From Aminobacter sp. AP02 (GTDB taxonomy: Bacteria; Pseudomonadota; Alphaproteobacteria; Rhizobiales; Rhizobiaceae), in contig NZ_QGGX01000012.1 in the NCBI RefSeq assembly GCF_003148805.1, positions 1 through 64,000 of the forward strand: a stretch of DNA of 64,000 nucleotides, read 5' to 3'. A program made the translations under genes and the position numbers. This document shows, piece after piece, positions 42,902 to 51,695 of this stretch (positions are counted from its first letter, which is position 1; every line of letters starts with the position of its first letter). Below the pieces are notes generated by a model. It searched no databases and had not been told where the DNA came from. It saw nothing but the letters and a program-made list of their open reading frames with translations.

Positions 42902-43011
42902 AATTTCCCTTCCCCTAACAATCGACTGAAAGTGAACCAGCCAGCCGGCAGGTTCGGCTGGAAAAGTCAGTCGCCACCTCCTGCAAAACACGCCCTGCCT
43001 GCCACAAGAAA

Positions 43012-43041
43012 ACGCCACAGGCGCGGTTGCGCCCATGGCGT
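43012..43041 (-). terminator. Hairpin after the first DUF1344 gene
   Basis: ACGCCA-CA-GGCGC and GCGCC-CA-TGGCGT pair with an internal CA/CA loop and apical loop GGTT. It lies 3' of the minus-strand gene at 43076-43327. On that strand it is followed by TTTTCTTGTGG, a short T-run. Its arms contain CCATGGCGT, like the hairpins after the two sister genes. Confidence 0.6.
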
Positions 43042-43075
43042 GGTGTTCTGCTGGGGCGTAACTATCGCCGCTGCA

Positions 43076-43327
43076 TTACATGTAGGAGCCAACCAGCACG
43101 GAGTCGATCTTCGTGCCATTGTCATGCTCGTCGATTGCTACCCGCTTGCCTGGAGCAAGTTGCGGCGGGATCGCGACGTCGCGCGGAATAGTATAGCTTT
43201 CGCCGTTGGTGAGCGTGATGACGCGAACCGCGGGGTTGAACTTCGCGACGACGCCATCGACCTCAGTGGCAAGTGCTGCGCCCGACATGAGGGTAAGCGC
43301 TGCAGCAGCAAGGATGAGCTTTTTCAC
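43076..43327 (-). CDS. Small secreted protein, DUF1344 family (copy 1 of 3)
   Basis: 83 aa. Starts with GTG (43327), with GGAG about 8 nt upstream on the minus strand, and a Sec signal peptide (MKKLILAAAALTLMSGAALA). The mature ~60 residues have the family core GVVAKFNPAVRVITLTNGESYTIPR. Probably periplasmic, beta-rich. Function unknown. It is more divergent in its C-terminal half (IDSVLVGSYM) than the other two copies. Confidence 0.85.
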   Translation of the reverse strand: MKKLILAAAALTLMSGAALATEVDGVVAKFNPAVRVITLTNGESYTIPRDVAIPPQLAPGKRVAIDEHDNGTKIDSVLVGSYM

Positions 43328-43492
43328 TTTTCGTCTCCTATGTCCAAATATTGCAAGCATGGGTTGGGAGGTTCCATTGCTTTTGACCATGGAGTAACGT
43401 TTGGCGTCGGCGTTTGTTACACGGATATAGGTAAACTCACTACACGAGTCATTCACGGTTTCTTGTGAGCCGACCTGGTCTCCACAGTATTG

Positions 43493-43525
43493 AAAAAGCC
43501 ATGAACGTTTCCGTCCATGGCTTTT
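43493..43525 (-). terminator. Terminator after the second DUF1344 gene
   Basis: On the minus strand AAAAGCCATGGACGG pairs with CGTTCATGGCTTTTT around GAAA, one mismatch in the stem. A T-rich 3' flank makes it a good intrinsic terminator. Confidence 0.82.
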
Positions 43526-43589
43526 GATTTCGTCTGGCCGATTTCCCCGTCGCTGGTGCTTTCAGGGAATCCCTGGACCGGGCGGGCCG

Positions 43590-43841
43590 CTAGCGCCAAA
43601 GAGAGCGGGTCAAGACACTGGTCACATCGCCACCATCGTCCCGGGACGTGATGGTGACATTTTGGCCGACCTGGATGGCAGGCAGCGGCACCCAACGGGG
43701 AATTGTGTAACTTTGACCGTTCTGCAGCGTGATGACGCGAACCTGGGGGTTATATCTGGAAACGACACCATTTGTGACATCGGCGAATGCTGAGCCTGAC
43801 GTCAGGACGATTGCTGCAACCGCAAGAGCAAGTTTCCTCAT
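43590..43841 (-). CDS. Small secreted protein, DUF1344 family (copy 2 of 3)
   Basis: 83 aa. The ATG at 43841 has AAGGAG 8 nt upstream. Signal peptide MRKLALAVAAIVLTSGSAFA, then the DUF1344 core GVVSRYNPQVRVITLQNGQSYTIPR, closely matching copies 1 and 3. The C-terminus (DVTSVLTRSLWR) aligns with QVTSVLRAL of copy 3. Each copy has its own ribosome-binding site and hairpin, so they look like separate transcripts. Confidence 0.87.
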   Translation of the reverse strand: MRKLALAVAAIVLTSGSAFADVTNGVVSRYNPQVRVITLQNGQSYTIPRWVPLPAIQVGQNVTITSRDDGGDVTSVLTRSLWR

Positions 43842-44053
43842 GGCATTTCTCCTTGGAGTGGCCAAACGGAAGGGTGAGAGCTGGTGCTTCCGCTCACTGA
43901 CCTTCGGAGAAACGGGCTATGTCCGAAAAAGTTACGATCAGACCGGTCACTTCGATACACGAAGCGATCACGCTTTGTTGTGACTTGGCCGCCGACGCGC
44001 ATACTCGAAGCATTGGAGCTTCAGAACCGAGTACGATTTTCGCGTCGAAAACG

Positions 44054-44089
44054 CGAAAAGCCATGGGCGGGAGGGGCCCATGGCTTTCG
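44054..44089 (-). terminator. Hairpin terminator after the third DUF1344 gene
   Basis: CGAAAGCCATGGGC and GCCCATGGCTTTTCG (minus strand) pair over about 13 bp, loop of about 7 nt. It shares CCATGGCTTT with the hairpin after copy 2. Confidence 0.75.
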
Positions 44090-44125
44090 GCAGGTCGCGA
44101 AAGTTATCGCGTATTTGGTCTCTGC

Positions 44126-44371
44126 TTAGAGCGCGCGAAGTACCGACGTCACCTGATCGGCATCGTCGCTCTTGGTGTTGATCGTGACCTTGTCGCCGAC
44201 CTGCACCTGCGGGAGACCGATGTGGCGCGGAATGGTATAACTCTTGCCATTTTCAAGAGTAATGACGCGAACATCCGAGTTAAACTTGGCAACTACGCCC
44301 TCAGAAGCAGAAGCAAGAGCCGATCCGGTCATGATTGCGATGGCCGATGCTGCGAGGATGATCTTTTTCAT
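44126..44371 (-). CDS. Small secreted protein, DUF1344 family (copy 3 of 3)
   Basis: 81 aa. The ATG at 44371 has AAAGGAA upstream. Signal peptide MKKIILAASAIAIMTGSALA, then GVVAKFNSDVRVITLENGKSYTIPR. Highly similar to copy 1 in the core and to copy 2 at the C-terminus. The region between it and the polysaccharide locus (44372-44572) holds only two small hairpins. Confidence 0.87.
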   Translation of the reverse strand: MKKIILAASAIAIMTGSALASASEGVVAKFNSDVRVITLENGKSYTIPRHIGLPQVQVGDKVTINTKSDDADQVTSVLRAL

Positions 44372-44520
44372 TGTAGTATTCCTTTCATCTTTCGGTAGCG
44401 AAGCGTATTTTTATTTCGCTGTTTCGCTTACCACCTCCAGATAGGCGCCTACCTTTCCGGATTCCATAGGCTGGACGCTCACTCTGATTCACAAAGCGGT
44501 CACGCCGAGTTGAGCCGGCA

Positions 44521-44566
44521 AACGGTGCCGGACCGTTCACAGTTTCAGGGCGTTGTGTGCAACGCC
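44521..44566 (-). terminator. Two adjacent small hairpins after the polysaccharide polymerase gene
   Basis: AACGGT-GCCGG-ACCGTT (44521-44537) and GGCGTTG-TGTG-CAACGCC (44549-44566), both perfect stems, stand just 3' of the minus-strand gene ending at 44573. No T-run follows, so they may stabilise the 3' end rather than terminate. Confidence 0.4.
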
Positions 44567-44572
44567 GTCGAG

Positions 44573-45811
44573 TCAGCGGGCTTGAAAAGCCAAGGCGCGC
44601 CGGTGGCGTACTTCCAGGGCTATCGAGCCCCAGATCAGGCCGAGCAGCAGGTAGAAGTGGCGCCAATGGTCGGTGTCGATTACCGTGCCGAGCGCGACGT
44701 GGCCGAGGAAGACGACATAGGCGCACAGCAGATAGGGCTGCCATGGCCGGTTGCGCAGCAGGATGCGGAACCCGGCCGCGGCGGTCCACACGATCAGCAG
44801 GAGATAGCTGGCGAATCCGAGCCAGCCATAGTCCATCAATGCCTTGAGCCAGATGTTGTGGGTGTCTTCACCGTATAACTGACCGAAGAGGAGGGCGCCG
44901 ATGCCCAACGGCTTTTCCGTGGCCCACAGGAAGCCGATGCCGTAGCGGGCGAAACGGCCGAGGCGCGCACCGTCGTACTCCTGGACCAGTTGGGCACGGG
45001 TCGTGAACAGCTCGGCGATGCTCGGGATCTGCAGCATCACCAGCAGTGCGATCGTCAGCAGCGCCACGGCGGCAATGCTCATGACGACGATCCTGAGCCG
45101 AAACTTGCCGCTATCGCTCTGCAAAAACAGGAAGCTGGTGAGCAGTATGGCCGAGACGCCGAAAAGTCCCCATGCACCGCGCGAAAACGACAAGAAGATG
45201 CCACCGGTGACGATGAGCAGCGGCATCGCATAGATCGCCATCTTCAACGGATTGCCGGTCAGCACGCGGTAAAGAAGATAGATGCCGGGCAAGGTAAGGA
45301 AGGGCCCGAATACGTTCGGGTCCTGGAAGGCACCGGCGGCGCGGTCGAATTTGGTAAACATCTCGGCACCGGGCATCGCGCCGAAATAGCCAAGGATGCC
45401 AAGCACGGAGGTAACGACGGCCGAGATGACCCAGGACAGGAAAATGACCCTGAATAGCCTGGGATCGGCTTCGGTAACCGCTGCAAAGAAGATCGCCGTG
45501 AAACCGAGGAACAGCGACACCGCTAGGTAGAGCGGCGTGTTCATCAGATTTTCCATCTGCGTCATGGCAATCATGCCGCCGATGTTGAACGTGACGATCA
45601 GCACGACCAGCGGGGTGATGGCGCGCGAAATGCGCAGGCCAAAAAGCGACCATACCGCGATCAGTCCCGCCATGTAGAGCTCGTAAGGTGCGGGCTCGCG
45701 GATGACAAAACCCGACAGCAGCACGCCCAGCGCGATGGCACCGGTAGAGATGAGCCCGATCAGCTTGGCGTTGATCGCAGCTCGCGGCAGCTCATAGCTG
45801 ATCGCTCTCAA
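44573..45811 (-). CDS. O-antigen ligase/polymerase-like membrane protein (Wzy-like)
   Basis: 412 aa with 10-12 membrane segments and a large periplasmic loop (about residues 265-335) carrying TRAQLVQEYDGARLGRFARY and HNIWLKALMDYGWLG, the Wzy_C (PF04932) signature. Such proteins join repeat units or ligate glycans at the periplasmic face. The start is TTG at 45811, overlapping the stop of the upstream gene (TTGA). Last gene of a four-gene minus-strand unit. Confidence 0.87.
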   Translation of the reverse strand: MRAISYELPRAAINAKLIGLISTGAIALGVLLSGFVIREPAPYELYMAGLIAVWSLFGLRISRAITPLVVLIVTFNIGGMIAMTQMENLMNTPLYLAVSLFLGFTAIFFAAVTEADPRLFRVIFLSWVISAVVTSVLGILGYFGAMPGAEMFTKFDRAAGAFQDPNVFGPFLTLPGIYLLYRVLTGNPLKMAIYAMPLLIVTGGIFLSFSRGAWGLFGVSAILLTSFLFLQSDSGKFRLRIVVMSIAAVALLTIALLVMLQIPSIAELFTTRAQLVQEYDGARLGRFARYGIGFLWATEKPLGIGALLFGQLYGEDTHNIWLKALMDYGWLGFASYLLLIVWTAAAGFRILLRNRPWQPYLLCAYVVFLGHVALGTVIDTDHWRHFYLLLGLIWGSIALEVRHRRALAFQAR

Positions 45812-47343
45812 TAGGCGTTTTCCGTGTTGAGGAGGCGGATCGGTGTCAAGAACAGGATCTTGATATCGAACCAGAGCGACCAGTTCTCGATGTAGTATAG
45901 GTCGAACTCGGTACGCTTTCTGATCTTCTCGTCGGTGTCCATCTCGCCGCGCCAGCCATTGATCTGCGCCCAGCCGGTGACACCGGGCTTGACCTTGTGG
46001 CGCGCGAAGTAGCCGTCGACCACTTCGTTGTAGAGCAGGTTGTGCGACTGCGCGGCCACTGCGTGCGGGCGCGGCCCCACCAGCGACAGGCTGCCGAACA
46101 GCGCATTGAAGAACTGCGGCAGTTCGTCGATGGAGGTCTTGCGGATGATGCGGCCGACACGGGTGACGCGCGGATCGTTCTTGGTCACGCTCTTGCGGGC
46201 CGTCGGGTCGGACTGGTCCGTATACATGGAGCGGAACTTGTAGACCTCGATCACCTCGTTGTTGAAGCCGTGGCGCTTCTGCTTGAACAGCACCGGCCCC
46301 TTGCTGTCGAGCTTGATGGCGATCGCGGTTGCAAGCATCGCCGGCGAAAAGACGACGATGCCCAACAGGCTGAAGACGATGTCGAAGGCGCGCTTGGCGA
46401 CTGAATCCCAGTCGTTGATGGGCTTGTCGAAGATGTCGAGCATCGGCACGGCGCCGATATAGGAATAGGAGCGCGGCCTGAACTGCAGCTGGTTGGAGTG
46501 CGCGGAAAGCCGGATGTCGACCGGCAGTACCCAGAGCTTCTTGAGCAGTTGCAGCACGCGGGTTTCCGCTGTCAGAGGCAGCGACACGATCAGCATGTCG
46601 ATGCGCGCGATCCGGGCAAATTTCAACAACTCCGATACGGTTCCGAGCTTCGGATAGCCGGCGACGATCGGCGGCGAACGCCTGTCATCGCGATCGTCGA
46701 AGATGCCGCAGATGCGGATGTCGTTGTAGGGCTGCTGTTCGATCGAACGGATCAGCACTTCGGCGGCTTTGCCACCGCCAACGATGACGGCTCGCCGTTC
46801 CATGCGTCCATCGCGGGCCCAGCGCCGAATGAAGCGTGCCATGATCAGGCGCAGGCCGATCAGCAATGCCAGTCCAAGCACGAACCAGCCGCCGAACAGG
46901 AGGCGCGAATAATCTGACGAAACCTTCATGAAGAAGGCCGTCAGGGCCATCAGCGCGAAGGCGGCAGCCCAGCAAAGGGTGATGCGCCCGACGGTGGCGG
47001 TAGGCCGCATCAGCGATTGCGGCTGATAGCAGTCCATGACTTCGAAGAACACCACCGCTGCGAGGGACGCGGTCAAAATGACGAGCGGATACTGCCAGCC
47101 GAGATGGCCAAGGAAGCCGACGTGATAGACGTAGAGTGCCAACCCGGTGATGAAGAGCAGGGCGAGTTCCGCGAGGCGCAAGGCGCCGCTGACCATGACC
47201 GGAGACATGGTGTCGCGCCGGTATTGTGCTGCCACTTCCTGGGCGACGCTGCTGAGCTTGGCGGTGTCGGATTTTTCGCCGTCGCCGCTAGCCGCCTTGA
47301 CGGCTTCCGGGCTGAAGCGGCGCTTCGGGTCAAATTTGGTCAT
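45808..47343 (-). CDS. Undecaprenyl-phosphate glycosylphosphotransferase (WbaP/WcaJ type)
   Basis: 511 aa. Initiates the lipid-linked repeat unit by moving a hexose-1-phosphate to undecaprenyl phosphate. N-terminal membrane bundle (about residues 50-175), a Rossmann-like CoA_binding_3 domain (~180-300), and a C-terminal bacterial sugar transferase domain with KRAFDIVFSLLG, LVGPRPHAVAAQ and KPGVTGWAQING. This is the large topology (WcaJ-like), unlike the short ExoY. The ATG at 47343 is the family start. A 94-bp spacer separates it from the upstream glycosyltransferase gene. Confidence 0.92.
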   Translation of the reverse strand: MTKFDPKRRFSPEAVKAASGDGEKSDTAKLSSVAQEVAAQYRRDTMSPVMVSGALRLAELALLFITGLALYVYHVGFLGHLGWQYPLVILTASLAAVVFFEVMDCYQPQSLMRPTATVGRITLCWAAAFALMALTAFFMKVSSDYSRLLFGGWFVLGLALLIGLRLIMARFIRRWARDGRMERRAVIVGGGKAAEVLIRSIEQQPYNDIRICGIFDDRDDRRSPPIVAGYPKLGTVSELLKFARIARIDMLIVSLPLTAETRVLQLLKKLWVLPVDIRLSAHSNQLQFRPRSYSYIGAVPMLDIFDKPINDWDSVAKRAFDIVFSLLGIVVFSPAMLATAIAIKLDSKGPVLFKQKRHGFNNEVIEVYKFRSMYTDQSDPTARKSVTKNDPRVTRVGRIIRKTSIDELPQFFNALFGSLSLVGPRPHAVAAQSHNLLYNEVVDGYFARHKVKPGVTGWAQINGWRGEMDTDEKIRKRTEFDLYYIENWSLWFDIKILFLTPIRLLNTENAY

Positions 47344-47437
47344 TGTCGTCGATCTGTTCGGGTCGCCGGTTTACCAGATCGACATAACAACGATGAGCTA
47401 AGAAACCCTTGAACAGGGAGGAACCTGCCGGTGCTGC

Positions 47438-48589
47438 TCAGCCGCTTCGAGGGGCAAGAGCGGAAAAGTAGGCTTTCTCGACGTCGTGAGCCATGACCGC
47501 GACCCCGAACCGCGATTTCAACTCGCACGTATCGGGCATCCAACCTGCGTATTCCGCAGGCGATTGCAACGCTGCAAGCATCTTCTGGCTGATCTCTGCC
47601 GCGTCAGGGGTGACCAAGGCAGGGGATGACGATCCCAGAATTTCAGGAATGCCGCCAACGGCGGTCGCAATGATCGGCTTGCCTGCGGCAAGCGTCTCCA
47701 GCACGATATATGGCATTGCTTCCGCACGGGACGGCACCACGACGAAACGGGTGAGTGCAAAGGCCTGGCGCGCCGGCATCGGCGCCATGAAGCGCACGTT
47801 ACCCCCGAGGTCCAGCCTTTTTACCTGGGCCCGATAGCGTGGCAGGTCGTCGCCGTCGCCAACCATGACCGCTGTCACATTGCGGCCAAGATGCGTTTGG
47901 ACCTTGTCCAGCGCATCGATGAAGAGGTCAGGTCCCTTCAAGTCGCGCATCATGCCGATATAGAGAAAATCGGCGGCGTCTGGCAGCGCAGGAACCGGTT
48001 CGAACTCCACGTCGCGCAAGCCGTTGTAGACCAGGCTGGTTGGAACCAGTGGCTTGCCAACCTTGCGGATGAACGTTCGCCGCTCATAGTCGGAGACGAA
48101 AAGCAGGTGGTCGGTGAACCGTTCCATCAGGCGTTCGAGCCCGAAGAACAGCTTTCCGGTCATCGTCGTCTCGTCATAGTGCAGGGAGCCGCCATGCGGC
48201 GAGTAGAGGCGGGCCACGCAATACCTTGAAACCCGCAACAGTGAGCCGAACGCACGCGCATAGACGCCCCCCTTGGCGCCGTGCCCATGCAGCACGTCCG
48301 GCCGCAATTCCTTGATGATCTTGTAGGTGCGCCAGCCCGCTGCGATATCGCCCGGGCCGATATGGCGCTGCATCGACGTACGCCTGATGCCGAGCGCCAG
48401 CATGGGCCTGATCGCTTCGAACAGGCGTTCTTCGTGTTCTCCGCCGGTGCTCGAATCGCAAACGATGCCGACCTGATGGCCAGCTGCGACCTGGGCCTCG
48501 GTCAGATCGCGCACGTGCCTGAAGATGCCGCCGACAGGCGACCTGAAGCAGTGGACGATCCGAAGCTTGCGGGGCGGGTTCTGCTGCAC
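47438..48589 (-). CDS. Glycosyltransferase family 4
   Basis: 383 aa, GT-B fold. The N-terminal acceptor half opens with LRIVHCFRSPVGGIFRHVRDL. The C-terminal donor half has the GT4 E-x7-E motif in SRAEAMPYIVLETLAAGKPIIAT. The start is GTG at 48589, six bases after the stop of the export lipoprotein gene, so they are cotranscribed. It probably adds the second or later sugar to the lipid-linked unit; the donor sugar is unknown. It is the only GT besides the initiating enzyme in the locus. Confidence 0.9.
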   Translation of the reverse strand: MQQNPPRKLRIVHCFRSPVGGIFRHVRDLTEAQVAAGHQVGIVCDSSTGGEHEERLFEAIRPMLALGIRRTSMQRHIGPGDIAAGWRTYKIIKELRPDVLHGHGAKGGVYARAFGSLLRVSRYCVARLYSPHGGSLHYDETTMTGKLFFGLERLMERFTDHLLFVSDYERRTFIRKVGKPLVPTSLVYNGLRDVEFEPVPALPDAADFLYIGMMRDLKGPDLFIDALDKVQTHLGRNVTAVMVGDGDDLPRYRAQVKRLDLGGNVRFMAPMPARQAFALTRFVVVPSRAEAMPYIVLETLAAGKPIIATAVGGIPEILGSSSPALVTPDAAEISQKMLAALQSPAEYAGWMPDTCELKSRFGVAVMAHDVEKAYFSALAPRSG

Positions 48590-48595
48590 GGCGTG

Positions 48596-49162
48596 TTAGA
48601 ACAGCCGCTCGCGGACATAGACCGTGTCGCCGGGCAGGAGAGGGTCGGTGGTCAGCACGCGACCGGTCATCACCTTGCCGTTGATGTCGCGGGTGATGTC
48701 GACGTCGCTCTGGTTGGCGCGGGCGCTGTAGCCGCCGGCCATTGCGACCGCTTTTTGCACTGTCAGCCCAGGAACATAGGAGTATTGGCCAGCGGCACCT
48801 ACTTCGCCCATGACGAAGATTGGCCGGTAGCGGTCGACTTCGACCGAAACGTCCGGATCGCGCAGGTAACCTTGGCGCAGCTTGGTGGCCAAGGCTTTTT
48901 CGACTTCCTGGGCAGTGTAGCCGCGTGCCGGCACGCCACCTACGAGCGGGAAGGAAATGTAACCCGACTGGTCGACGCTATAGGTGTTGGACAGGCCCTC
49001 CTGTTCGAACACCGTGACGCGAATGCGGTCGCCGGCGCCGAGCCTGTAGGGCTGGTCGAGCACTTCATGAAAAGCAGCGGGTGCTGGACGATAGCTCGAG
49101 CAGCCGCTGGCAATCAGCATGGCTGCGAGTAGCGCATGGCAAAGGGGAAGGGAGCATTTCAT
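48596..49162 (-). CDS. Polysaccharide export outer-membrane lipoprotein (Wza/GumB type, short)
   Basis: 188 aa. Lipoprotein signal with lipobox ASGC (Cys21). The Poly_export domain (PF02563, about residues 37-115, YRLGAGDRIRVTVFEQEGLS) and an SLBB-like segment (GEVGAAGQYSYVPGLTVQKAVAMAGGY, split here) follow. It has one SLBB repeat and is shorter than Wza (379 aa), like GumB or the rhizobial short exporters. First gene of the minus-strand unit, divergent from the co-polymerase gene. Confidence 0.9.
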   Translation of the reverse strand: MKCSLPLCHALLAAMLIASGCSSYRPAPAAFHEVLDQPYRLGAGDRIRVTVFEQEGLSNTYSVDQSGYISFPLVGGVPARGYTAQEVEKALATKLRQGYLRDPDVSVEVDRYRPIFVMGEVGAAGQYSYVPGLTVQKAVAMAGGYSARANQSDVDITRDINGKVMTGRVLTTDPLLPGDTVYVRERLF

Positions 49163-49363
49163 TTAGGCAGACACACCTTCGACTGCTTGCCGCCACGCTG
49201 CGGAATATCGGTTCGCGATTGTTATCGTCTTGTTAGGGTTAATGCTCGGTAAAGGGAGGCGTGTTCTAGGGATGTCTCAGGCTAGGTGCCGTGCGACGGC
49301 GTTAACACCTGGGTTACCATGTTTGTTTACCGTGCACCTGCTCAGCCTCGGAGTAGGAATTGC
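49163..49363. promoter_or_regulatory. Divergent control region of the polysaccharide locus
   Basis: 201 bp between the export lipoprotein gene and the GumC-like gene. It contains A/T-rich stretches (for example around 49212-49255 on the plus strand) but no promoter pair I can call with confidence. AGGA at 49355-49358 is the ribosome-binding site for the start at 49364. Confidence 0.4.
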
Positions 49364-51559
49364 ATGTCTGGCGTCCAATCCAGTGCCGGTGATGTCGATG
49401 TAGATCTCGGCCAGCTCTTCGCCAGTCTCGCGAGGAACTGGCTGCGCCTGGTGCTGTTCTCCGTGGCGGTCACCGGTTTGGCCTTTGTGCTTGCCTCGCT
49501 GGCGACGCCACAATACCGCGCCGAAACGCGCCTGCTGATCGAAACACGCGAGTCCGTGTTCACGCGCCCGGACGGCAGCGGTGACAATGAGCGGCCCATC
49601 CTCGACGAGGAGGGGGTCACCAGCCAGGTTGAAGTCATCGGTTCCACCGATATCCTCAAGCAGGTCGCAAGGAAGCTCGATCTCGCCAGCCGCCCGGAGT
49701 TCGACGCGTCATCCGAAATGTCGACGATTACACGTCTGCTGGTCATCGCCGGGCTCAAGAGCGATCCGAACGAGTTGCCGCCCGAGGAACGCGTGCTCAA
49801 GGCCTTCCGCGAAAGGCTGACTATCTACCGCGTTGAAAGATCGCGCGTCATTGTCATCCAATTCTCTTCGGAGGATCCCAAGCTTGCCGCTGCCGTGCCG
49901 AATGCCATTGCCGAGGCCTATCTCGACTTCCAGCGCAGCTCCAAGCTCGAGTCGAGCACGGAGGCTACCGACTGGCTGAAGCCCGAAATCGCGGACCTGA
50001 ACCAGCGCGTCAAGGACGCCGAAGCGCGTGTCGCAAGCTTCCGGTCGCAGTCTGACCTGCCGGTCGGGCAGAACAACTCGGCCCTTGCGACCCAGCAACT
50101 TTCCGAGCTTTCCAGCGAATTGTCGCGCGTTCGCGCCAACCGTTCGGCCGCCGAGGCCACGGCCCAGAGCGTGCGCCAGGCCTTGAAGAGCGGCGGTTCG
50201 ATCGACGCAGTGCCGGAGGTGCTGTCTTCGGGCCTCATCCAACGCCTGCGCGAACGGCAGGTCCAGCTAAGGTCCGACATCGCCGACCTTTCGACCACGC
50301 TGCTTCCCAACCATCCGCGTATCAGGGCTCTCAACGCTCAGCTTGCCGATCTGAACGCCCAGATTCGTACGCAGGCAGAAAAGGTCCTGGCAGGCCTGGT
50401 CAATGAGGCTGCAAGTGCTGGTCTTCGCGAAAAACAGCTGGTGGCCGACCTCAACAGGTTGAAGGTGGAATCGGGACGCGTATCGGAACAGGAAGTCGAG
50501 CTTCGGGCCCTGGAGCGTGAGGCAGCCGCACAGCGCGCCTTGCTCGAATCCTATCTCACTCGCTATCGCGAGGCCGCCTCGCGTCAGGATCGCAACTATC
50601 TGCCGGTGGATGCGCGTGTCTTTTCGAGCGCGATCGTACCTTCCGAAGCATATTTCCCAAAGGTTGTGCCGATTGTCGGCGCGGCTTTCGTCGGTTCGCT
50701 GTTGCTGATGGCGATTTTCACCCTTTTGCAGGAACTGTTCTCCGGACGCGCCATGCGCCCGGCTGCAGGTGCGCGCATAACGCAAGTCACCCAGGTGGCA
50801 ATGCCTGTCCGTCGCGTGGCAATCCAGCCGGACGAGGGCTCGCCGCGTCAGTGGGCTGAAGCGCCTGACGTTTCGGCTGAGCTTGCTGAAAGCAATGTCG
50901 AAGAGCCGACGATTGCCATCAAGGAAGAAATGCTCGATTCAGCGCCGCCGGTGCCTGCCGCTCATGCAGGCATCAGCATCGAGGCAGCTGCCGAGTGGCT
51001 CATCGCCGGTGGTGCTGCCCGTGCCATCTTCGTTTCGCCCGAAGGTGACGATGCTGCCGCAACCGCAGTGCTGGTCGCACGCGAGGTGGCTGATGCGGGC
51101 TTGCGTGTCTTGTTGCTCGACCTGACCGCCACCGGTGCCGCATCGCGGCCAATGCTCGATGGCGGCCGGTATCCGGGCATCACCAATCTTCTTGCTTCGG
51201 AGGCTCAATTCACTGACGTTATCCGTGCCGACCACTATTCGGATTGCGATGTGATGCCCGTTGGCACTGCTGATCCAGCACGCGCCATGCGTGCTGCCGA
51301 CCGCTTGCCGATCATCATGGAGTCGCTGACGACAGCCTATGATCTGGTTGTGGTCGAGTGCGGACCGGCTGATGCCGACGAGATCAGGCGTCTTGTCGGT
51401 AACGGCACGGAAGTGCTCGTCAGCTTCCTGCACCATGACCATGAGATCGCCGACGCGGCTGATGGCCTGCGCGCCGGCGGCTACGACGACGTCATCCTTG
51501 TTACCCCGGTAGGCCATGACCTTCCGGGTTCACCGCAGCCGACACGTGAGGCTGCCTAG
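49364..51559 (+). CDS. GumC/Wzc-like polysaccharide co-polymerase with degenerate BY-kinase domain
   Basis: 731 aa. Wzz-type chain-length domain with TM1 at about residues 26-46 and TM2 at about 433-455, separated by a long periplasmic coiled coil. The C-terminal part (about 540-710) aligns with bacterial tyrosine kinases, but the Walker A position reads SPEGDDAAAT (Ser558 on) with no GKS/T lysine. The Walker A' aspartate survives (LLLDLT) while Walker B is degenerate (VVVECGP). No tyrosine-rich tail is present. It probably has a structural role in polymerisation and export only. The start ATG at 49364 has AGGA upstream; upstream in-frame starts lack a site. Confidence 0.87.
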   Translation: MSGVQSSAGDVDVDLGQLFASLARNWLRLVLFSVAVTGLAFVLASLATPQYRAETRLLIETRESVFTRPDGSGDNERPILDEEGVTSQVEVIGSTDILKQVARKLDLASRPEFDASSEMSTITRLLVIAGLKSDPNELPPEERVLKAFRERLTIYRVERSRVIVIQFSSEDPKLAAAVPNAIAEAYLDFQRSSKLESSTEATDWLKPEIADLNQRVKDAEARVASFRSQSDLPVGQNNSALATQQLSELSSELSRVRANRSAAEATAQSVRQALKSGGSIDAVPEVLSSGLIQRLRERQVQLRSDIADLSTTLLPNHPRIRALNAQLADLNAQIRTQAEKVLAGLVNEAASAGLREKQLVADLNRLKVESGRVSEQEVELRALEREAAAQRALLESYLTRYREAASRQDRNYLPVDARVFSSAIVPSEAYFPKVVPIVGAAFVGSLLLMAIFTLLQELFSGRAMRPAAGARITQVTQVAMPVRRVAIQPDEGSPRQWAEAPDVSAELAESNVEEPTIAIKEEMLDSAPPVPAAHAGISIEAAAEWLIAGGAARAIFVSPEGDDAAATAVLVAREVADAGLRVLLLDLTATGAASRPMLDGGRYPGITNLLASEAQFTDVIRADHYSDCDVMPVGTADPARAMRAADRLPIIMESLTTAYDLVVVECGPADADEIRRLVGNGTEVLVSFLHHDHEIADAADGLRAGGYDDVILVTPVGHDLPGSPQPTREAA

Positions 51560-51695
51560 TATCCAGAAAGCGCACGGCTTCAGCCTTGGCGCTGGCGCGC
51601 GAGGTCACCCTCTCTAACAATCTCTGATTGTTCACCCGCTTCTGCTTCCCGCCGGTTCGAGCTATCCTGAGGGAGTTGTGACGGAGGATAGCATC

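Noticed and set aside
43012-44089. CRISPR-like repeats formed by the CCATGGC hairpins
   Set aside because: Only three copies, each directly 3' of a gene and with stems of terminator type; spacing follows gene length rather than spacers.
49286-49363. Longer start for the GumC-like protein
   Set aside because: Upstream starts lack a ribosome-binding site, whereas AGGA precedes the ATG at 49364 at proper spacing.
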